Source: Fusobacteriaceae bacterium UBA2433
Lineage (GTDB): Bacteria > Fusobacteriota > Fusobacteriia > Fusobacteriales > Fusobacteriaceae
DNA length: 38,825 nt
Direction of reading: 5' to 3'
Assembly (NCBI GenBank): GCA_002342785.1
Contig: DDQV01000040.1
Span: forward strand, 1 to 38,825
The notes beneath the pieces are model-generated. The model was not told the DNA's origin. It saw only the letters and a program-made list of their open reading frames with translations, and searched no databases. This document shows, piece by piece, positions 33,336 to 38,825 of this stretch. The translations under genes were made by a program, and so were the position numbers. Within the stretch, counting starts at the first letter, position 1; every line of letters begins with the position of its first letter.

Positions 33336-34751
33336 ATGAAAAGACAAGTAATCTGCATGATAGCAGAAGGAAGTTATCCCTATGTAGTTGGAGGAGTTTC
33401 TAGTTGGATTCAACAATTGATAAAAGGACATCCAGAAAAAGATTTTATAATTTTATCTATACTTCCTAGTAAATCCGATGAGTTTAAGATAAAGTATGAG
33501 ATCCCTAAAAATTTAATAGAAATCAAAACAATCTATCTTTCTGATGTTTATTCCCATAAGATAGATAAAAAAGTATTTATGAAATATACCCCACAAGAAA
33601 TTAAACTAATATCTAATTTTATTGATATGATATTATCAGAAGACACTGCAGAGGCTCTAAAAATTTTAAGTGACGTAGAAAAAAGTAGTGTATTTGATTT
33701 TACTACTAGTAAATTTTTCTGGGAAAAAATTTGTAATAAATATAATAAAAATTATAAAGACGAGGAATTTAATAATTTTTATTGGTCGTATAAATCGGTT
33801 TTTATGTTTTTAATGAATGTCCTACAAAATGAGATACCAGAAGCAGATCTATACCACGCTGTTTCTACTGGATATGCAGGAGTATTAGGAGCTCTAGCTA
33901 AATTAAAACATAATAAGCCATATTATTTAACAGAACATGGTATATATGCAAGGGAGAGAGAGGAAGATATATTAAAATCTGATTGGGTTAAGAGTGAATT
34001 TAAAAAAATATGGATCGATTATTTTTATTTCTTATCAAAAATTTCATATCAATATGCAGATAAAATAATTTCACTTTTTAGATATAATAATGAATTACAA
34101 ATATCATTAGGAGCAAGATCTGATCGTACTATGGTTATATCTAACGGAATAGATGTAGACCTATTATCTAATATAGAAAAAGAAAAAACAAAAGATTTTA
34201 TTTTGGGATCGGTTCTTCGAATAGTTCCTATAAAAGATATTAAGATGATGGTAAAAGCTTTTAAGGTTGCCAAAAATGAGATACCTAATCTTAAACTATA
34301 TCTTATAGGTCCCTATGAGGAAGACTTAGAATATTATGAAGAGTGTGTAGAACTTGTAAAAGATCTAAAATTAAGTGAGGAGATAATCTTTACAGGAAGG
34401 GTTGATATCAGAGATTACCTTGGTAAGATAGATATATTTTTACTTTCTTCTATCTCAGAGGGGCAACCTCTTTCCATATTAGAAGCTATGTCAGCTAGAA
34501 TACCTATAATAACTACCGATGTTGGAGATTGTCGAGATATTCTTACTCTCTACAAAGAATTTGGAGATGCTGGAATAGTAGTTCCTCCTACATCTTATAG
34601 TAAGATGGCTTCAGCCATAATATCTCTATATAATAATCCTGAAAGACTTAAACTACTAGGAGAAAGAGCATATGAAATAGTGAATAAATATTATCGAAAG
34701 GAAGATTTTATAAGAGCATATACTAAACTATACGAAGAAGGATGGGGTTAA
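33336..34751 (+). CDS. pelF: PelF family GT4 glycosyltransferase
   Basis: PelF is the cytoplasmic retaining glycosyltransferase that polymerises the Pel chain from UDP-sugars. The 471-residue protein shows the DUF3492 N-terminal part (MIAEGSYPYVVGGVSSWIQQLIKGHPEKDF), the acceptor-site helix DLYHAVSTGYAGVLGALAK with LTEHGIYARERE, and the GT4 donor domain. In that domain are VLRIVPIKDIKMMVKAF and SSISEGQPLSILEAMSARIPIITTDVGDCRDIL with the E-x7-E motif. The length fits the family. It is 4 bp after pelE and 1 bp before pelG. Confidence 0.93.
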   Translation: MKRQVICMIAEGSYPYVVGGVSSWIQQLIKGHPEKDFIILSILPSKSDEFKIKYEIPKNLIEIKTIYLSDVYSHKIDKKVFMKYTPQEIKLISNFIDMILSEDTAEALKILSDVEKSSVFDFTTSKFFWEKICNKYNKNYKDEEFNNFYWSYKSVFMFLMNVLQNEIPEADLYHAVSTGYAGVLGALAKLKHNKPYYLTEHGIYAREREEDILKSDWVKSEFKKIWIDYFYFLSKISYQYADKIISLFRYNNELQISLGARSDRTMVISNGIDVDLLSNIEKEKTKDFILGSVLRIVPIKDIKMMVKAFKVAKNEIPNLKLYLIGPYEEDLEYYEECVELVKDLKLSEEIIFTGRVDIRDYLGKIDIFLLSSISEGQPLSILEAMSARIPIITTDVGDCRDILTLYKEFGDAGIVVPPTSYSKMASAIISLYNNPERLKLLGERAYEIVNKYYRKEDFIRAYTKLYEEGWG

Positions 34752-34752
34752 G

Positions 34753-36294
34753 ATGGCTGGAATAGGATTCGAACTCAGAAAATTATTTGAAGAAGATGAT
34801 TCTTTTTCAGGTTATATAAAGGCAGTTACATTTTCAACTTTTATTTCTGTAGGACCGTTTATAGCTGCGGTTCTAGCAATAAATGGATTAATTCTTATAT
34901 CTAAAATAATCTTTGACAACAACCAAGAGCAACTACTTTTTATTTCAACTATAGTATATGCTTTTATATTTTCTCAATTGGTTAGTTTTCCATTTCAATT
35001 TTTTATAACTAGATATATTTCTGATAAATTTTTTAAAAAACAATATGGAAGGGTAAGACCATCTTTTATTGGAATCAGTAAAATAATAATAGTATTATCT
35101 ACAATCGTAGGATTATTATTTTTATGGGGTAACGATCTCCCGCTATATTATAAATATTTATCTTTAGGGATCTTTGTTATCCTCTCACTTCTATGGACAA
35201 TTACTACTTATATAAGTATTCTAAAAGATTATAAATATATATCAAAAATTTATTTTATCTCTAACCTATTGTCAATAGTAGTATTTTCAATTACCATTAA
35301 ATATCCAATAATGTTTAAGGAGTATAGGATAGCAGGAAATATGTTATTTTCATTTCTTATAGGGATATTATATTGTTTTTATATGCTGACCAGTTATTTT
35401 TTGAGTATCTTTAAGGTGAATATTAAAGGCGAATATGAATTTTTAAGTTATTTTAAAAATTATAGTACCCTTTTCTATACAGGATTATTTTATATCTTAG
35501 GAACTTGGTCACATATAATTATAACTTGGTATTCTCCTTGGGCTGTAAATATAGGACATAGATTTAGAGTAACTCTAAATTATGAGAATGCAGTATTTTA
35601 TTCTTTCTTACTTACTATCCCTAGTATAGTATTCTTTGTAGTTTTCATTGAAACGAAATTTTTTGATATCTATCAAAAATATTATGCTCTTACTTTAAAA
35701 AAAGGTACATTAGAAGAGATCGACAGAGAAAGAAAAAATATGAGAAGAAGGTTATATAAGGAGATATATTATGCTCTTCAAGTTCAAGTATTTATTACTA
35801 TAACAGCACTATTATTTGCTAGATATTTTGTTATCTATTATGAGATGCCAGTAGAATTTTTAAATATATTTAAAGTTGTATCTTTAGGAGCAATAGCAAA
35901 TGTATATATAATAATAATTATATCTATGTTTTTTTATTTTAATGAACTAAAAAAAGCACTTAAAGTAACAGCTCTATTTTTTTTCTTAAATACAGTATTC
36001 ACCTTGATATTTTTAGATAAAGGAAATGAATATTTGGGACTTGGATTCTTTTTAGGATCTATGATATCCCTCTTGTACGCACTTCAATTATTTGATAAAA
36101 TTTTAGATGATCTAAATTACGTTACTTTTTATTCTCAAAATTTTGCCTTAAAGGAAAAAGGAAAGATAGCTTCTAAAATAATAGAAAAAATGAATCATGG
36201 TATCAATTTAAAGTGGAAGGATGTTTATTTTAAAATAGGATTGATTATATCTATTTTACTATTGATAATCTTTAGTTATAAATTTATAAAATAA
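34753..36294 (+). CDS. pelG: PelG family polysaccharide flippase
   Basis: The 513-residue protein is an integral membrane protein with about 12 helices and the distinctive PelG N-terminus MAGIGFELRKLFEEDDSFSG, then FISVGPFIAAVLAINGL. PelG belongs to the MOP-type exporters and is thought to carry the nascent polymer across the inner membrane together with PelD, PelE and PelF. The central soluble loop (about 315-345, KKGTLEEIDRERKNMRRRLYKEI) is charged. It follows pelF directly. Confidence 0.93.
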   Translation: MAGIGFELRKLFEEDDSFSGYIKAVTFSTFISVGPFIAAVLAINGLILISKIIFDNNQEQLLFISTIVYAFIFSQLVSFPFQFFITRYISDKFFKKQYGRVRPSFIGISKIIIVLSTIVGLLFLWGNDLPLYYKYLSLGIFVILSLLWTITTYISILKDYKYISKIYFISNLLSIVVFSITIKYPIMFKEYRIAGNMLFSFLIGILYCFYMLTSYFLSIFKVNIKGEYEFLSYFKNYSTLFYTGLFYILGTWSHIIITWYSPWAVNIGHRFRVTLNYENAVFYSFLLTIPSIVFFVVFIETKFFDIYQKYYALTLKKGTLEEIDRERKNMRRRLYKEIYYALQVQVFITITALLFARYFVIYYEMPVEFLNIFKVVSLGAIANVYIIIIISMFFYFNELKKALKVTALFFFLNTVFTLIFLDKGNEYLGLGFFLGSMISLLYALQLFDKILDDLNYVTFYSQNFALKEKGKIASKIIEKMNHGINLKWKDVYFKIGLIISILLLIIFSYKFIK

Positions 36295-36313
36295 TTTTTG
36301 GAAGTGTGATCTT

Positions 36314-37369
36314 ATGAAATATATATGGATAATTATAATAACAATACTAATAAGTGGATGTACTAGTTATGATGAGAAAGGATTTAATGATACTACTCAT
36401 CGTAATTGGCATTCTATGAGTTATACAAATTTAGAAGGATACCTTCAAGATGGATATAATTTAAATGGTTATGATAGGGAAGGTTATGATAAATATGGTT
36501 TTGATATAGAAAACTATGATCGTGATGGTTTCAATGACTATGGATATAATCGTGATGGTTTTGATAGGGAAGGCTACAAAAAAGATGGATGGAATAGTAA
36601 TGGATGGAATAAAAAAGGAATAAACAGAGAAACTAATAGTTATTTTGATAAATACGGTTGGTCTAAAAATTATATAAATGAAAAAACAAAAACATTGTAC
36701 AATGAGTATGGTTGGTCATATTTTGGAATAAATGAGATTACTAAAACAAAATATAATAAAGATGGGTTTGATATAGAAGGGATCAACAAAGATACAAAAA
36801 CTCTCTATAATAAATATGGATGGTCGATAAATAATATCAATGAGAACACCAAAACTTTCTATGATCTAAATGGTTATAATATTGATGGATATACCATAGA
36901 TGGATATGATAAATATGGTTATAGTATTGATGGATACACAATAGAAGGTTATAATAAATATGGTTACAGTAGAACAGGATATGATAGAGAGGGATACAAT
37001 AAATATGGTTATGGTGTAGAGGGATACAATCGATCTGGATTTAATAGAAAAGGTTTTAATCGAAATGGATATGATAATGAAAATTATGATAAATATGGAT
37101 GGAATGACCAAAAAATAAATAAATACACAAAAACATTATTAGATAAAAATAATATAAACTTTGATGAGTTTTATAAAAATAAAAAAAGACCAGTAACCTT
37201 AATTGATTATGAAAATATATACACTGATGGTTATGATGCAGATGGCTTTGATCAACAAGGTTATGATAAAGCTGGATACAATCAAAGTGGATTAGATAGA
37301 GAAGGTTTTAATAGAAATAAATTATACATAGGCGAAGTAATAGAAGAAAAGAAGAACATAAAAGAATAA
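36314..37369 (+). CDS. Acidic/aromatic repeat lipoprotein at the end of the Pel-like operon
   Basis: The 351-residue protein has a lipoprotein signal (TILISGC, Cys16). Almost all of the mature part is repeats. From about residue 35 runs a five-residue unit of aromatic-(D/N)-x-x-G type (YDREG, YDKYG, FDIEN, YNRDG). In the middle (about 95-190) a roughly 21-residue unit occurs, each with TKTLYNKYGW-type cores followed by IN. The five-residue units then resume to about residue 265, and a last block lies at about 302-340. It is the last gene before the operon terminator, 19 bp after pelG. The family resembles other YDKDG-type repeat proteins of unknown function; binding of the polymer is inferred. 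Confidence 0.75.
   Translation: MKYIWIIIITILISGCTSYDEKGFNDTTHRNWHSMSYTNLEGYLQDGYNLNGYDREGYDKYGFDIENYDRDGFNDYGYNRDGFDREGYKKDGWNSNGWNKKGINRETNSYFDKYGWSKNYINEKTKTLYNEYGWSYFGINEITKTKYNKDGFDIEGINKDTKTLYNKYGWSINNINENTKTFYDLNGYNIDGYTIDGYDKYGYSIDGYTIEGYNKYGYSRTGYDREGYNKYGYGVEGYNRSGFNRKGFNRNGYDNENYDKYGWNDQKINKYTKTLLDKNNINFDEFYKNKKRPVTLIDYENIYTDGYDADGFDQQGYDKAGYNQSGLDREGFNRNKLYIGEVIEEKKNIKE
36425..37318 (+). repeat. Tandem coding repeats of 15 nt and about 63 nt
   Basis: Units reading like GGATATGATAAATATGGTTA recur within the lipoprotein gene (36440-36600, 36865-37110, 37208-37315), interrupted by longer units around 36650-36860 that share ACAAAAAC..TATAATAAATATGG. The units are diverged at third positions, so they are old rather than freshly amplified. 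Confidence 0.8.
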
Positions 37370-37378
37370 ATTATATAG

Positions 37379-37428
37379 AACCTGTAAATTAGAAATTGAT
37401 AAAAGGATTTTTAGTTTACAGGTTTTTT
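37379..37428 (+). terminator. Terminator of the Pel-like operon
   Basis: AACCTGTAAA (37379-37388) pairs with TTTACAGGTT (37415-37424), followed by TTTTTT. Confidence 0.8.
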
Positions 37429-37484
37429 AGATACACATGATAGAGATCAAATTAAAGAAATATATCATGAAACTAATTATGTAA

Positions 37485-37924
37485 GTGGTAATGAAAGAGA
37501 TCTATTCTAAATTTGAAGAAACAGAACTATCTAAGATATTTGATAATGAAGATTTTGGATTTAGAAAGATAACAGTAGATAGACCATTAAAATTAAAATT
37601 TGAAATAAATGAAGAAACTTTAGAACTATTTAAAAATAGCAGTCAATATATAAACTTAGCTATATCTAAAAAGAAAAAAGAGAAACTAAAAAATATAGAG
37701 GAAGCAGAAGGAAGAAAAAAACAAGAACAATTAATAGAATCATTATCTAAAATAACTAAAATTTATTTAGACAGAGAAGAATTTTTAAAAGAGAAGTCTT
37801 ACCTCATGTTCCAGATGCCGAGATAGATGAAACTACTTTGGGTAAGATTGGATATGAAATACCATTCACTAGACACTTTTATAAATATGAAAAATTGAGA
37901 AGCTTTGAAGAGAGATATCTTTAA
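37485..37924 (+). pseudogene. hsdM: hsdM fragment (type I restriction methyltransferase C-terminus), frameshifted
   Basis: The first frame encodes the HsdM C-terminal sequence (FEETELSKIFDNEDFGFRKITV, DRPLKLKFEIN, then helical ISKKKKEKLKNIEEAEG) up to about 37790. The family sequence then continues in another frame (EVLPHVPDAEIDETTLGKIG, then YEIPFTRHFYKYEKLRSFEE, from 37793), so a one-base-type frameshift lies in the A-rich run just before. Only the C-terminal portion is present; the SAM-binding and NPPF-type catalytic part is missing. A short open stretch before it (37431-37483) is not recognised. This is a remnant, not a working methyltransferase. Confidence 0.75.
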
Positions 37925-38760
37925 ACGAGCAAGAAGGAAGAGACAGGGCAGATTATGGAAAACAAATATTAACTGATTTATCTAAAGTTTTAACCAAAAA
38001 ATATGGTTGGGGATTTAGCTCTAGTAATCTTAAAAGAATGAGAAAGTTTTATATTCTATTTCCTGATTATCAAAAAGGTGCGACACTGTCGCACCAATTC
38101 AGTTGGTCTCATATCGTTGAATTTATTAAGATAGAAGATAATCTCAAAAGAGAGTTTGAACCTCAATATAAGGGACAGGTAGAACTATATTTAAATTGGT
38201 TAAAGAAAAATGAAAAACAAGACTATGAAGAAGATCCAATAAAAAAATTAGATCTGTTAAAATTATATGTCTATCTAATAGGTTTATATAAAAAATTTCC
38301 TACAGATATAGTTACCAATGTAGATCTTGATGAGATCTTATTATTAGATTATTATAAACTTTCTAAAATATCTGATGGAAATATATCTATAAGTGAGGGT
38401 GAAGGAGATCTTACTGGTGTAGGTAATGGTCGAGGTGGAAAAGAAGAACGTCTAGAAGGTTTAGATGAAATAATAGCTAGAATAAATGAAATATACGGAA
38501 TTGGGCTTACAGAAGAAAATAAAGTGATGTTAGAAAATATAAAACAAATATTTATTTCAGATACTAAATTACAACAAATAGCAAAAGTAAATTCTCAAGA
38601 AGATTTTACTAAGATGTTTAAAAATTCTTATTTTAAAAGAGGCTTAATCAGACAAAAAAAAGATTTTTCTGAAATTATCAAAAGTATATTAAGTAATAAA
38701 GGATTGTCTAACTATCTTATGAATATCATAGCTGAAAAAGTCTATGAAGAGATGCAATAA
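37909..38760 (+). pseudogene. Chimeric remnant: DUF1016 (YhcG) pieces fused to HsdR C-terminus
   Basis: One continuous frame without a convincing start joins three pieces. From 37909 it reads a DUF1016 N-terminal domain (NEQEGRDRADYGKQILTDL, then GFSSSNLKRMRKFYILFP, SWSHIVEFIKIED). From about 38155 it jumps to the C-terminal nuclease-like end of the same family (FEPQYKGQVELYLNWLKKNE, EEDPI), lacking the middle. From about 38242 it becomes an HsdR C-terminus (IVTNVDLDEILLLDYYKLSK, ISISEGEGDL, then LDEIIARINEIYGIGLTEENK). The ATG at 38038 has no ribosome-binding site. Deletions have fused once separate genes of a type I restriction locus with an embedded yhcG gene. Confidence 0.75.
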
Positions 38761-38825
38761 TAATAAAGATAACCAAAAAGCTTTATCAAATAAAAAATAA
38801 AAAAAGATATACACTTTAATTTTGT

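Noticed and set aside
36866..37111. 81-codon open frame on the - strand rich in Ile/Ser
   Set aside because: It is the shadow of the tandem repeats in the lipoprotein gene, with no ribosome-binding site.
36425..37318. CRISPR-like repeat array
   Set aside because: The repeats are in frame, encode a five-residue protein motif, diverge at third positions and have no uniform spacers; they are protein repeats.
38077..38095. GC-rich palindrome GGTGCGA-CACTG-TCGCACC in an AT-rich region, as a possible regulatory hairpin
   Set aside because: It lies within the DUF1016 coding remnant (GATLSHQ codons) and has no T-tract; it is most simply coding sequence, though its composition stands out.

Overview
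The window is AT-rich (codons strongly biased to A/T, long A and T runs) but encodes diderm features: TonB, an outer-membrane beta-barrel, lipoproteins and a Pel-type exopolysaccharide locus. It combines these with clostridia-like metabolism, such as a selenocysteine formate dehydrogenase with NuoE/NuoF partners. The best fit is a chromosome of an anaerobic Fusobacteriota member, possibly a free-living or marine genus. This is inference from gene content; no rRNA or other marker is present.

Left part (1-5460, + strand): a PfkB-family kinase (pseudouridine-kinase-like), a YbaK-type deacylase, a secreted DUF4139 protein, then a three-gene ECF sigma / membrane anti-sigma / periplasmic helical sensor operon with a possible self-recognised promoter, sfsA, and a Cys-rich small-domain protein. 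Next (5546-11820, - strand) come two regulated import modules. The first is a polar amino-acid ABC transporter preceded by a leader peptide with five consecutive His codons and a complete set of mutually exclusive hairpins, that is, a histidine attenuator. The second is a cobalamin operon (BtuF-like binding protein, cobyric acid synthase, TonB) behind a cobalamin riboswitch with an intrinsic terminator.

Middle part (11900-22540, + strand): an HD-GYP membrane phosphodiesterase, a YeiH-family membrane protein, rluD-rnhB, a small membrane peptide-yraN-Zn ribbon-comF cluster, a GH13-like lipoprotein that has lost its catalytic nucleophile, then tpiA and gpmI. From 22600 to 26995 lies an NAD-linked formate dehydrogenase (NuoE-like, NuoF-like, and a catalytic subunit with an in-frame UGA followed by a SECIS hairpin with a GGUCU loop).

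Right part (27063-37370): a beta-barrel protein diverges from a seven-gene Pel-like operon: a GH114-type hydrolase, PelD-like c-di-GMP receptor, CE18-type deacetylase, PelE-like, PelF, PelG and a lipoprotein made almost entirely of aromatic/Asp/Asn/Gly repeats. Hydrolase and deacetylase are separate genes, and no pelB or pelC is visible although the organism is diderm. The repeat lipoprotein and the divergent barrel are candidates for the missing export apparatus. After the operon terminator (37430-38760) lies the wreck of a type I restriction locus: the C-terminus of HsdM with a frameshift, fused to an internally deleted DUF1016 (YhcG) gene, fused to the C-terminus of HsdR.
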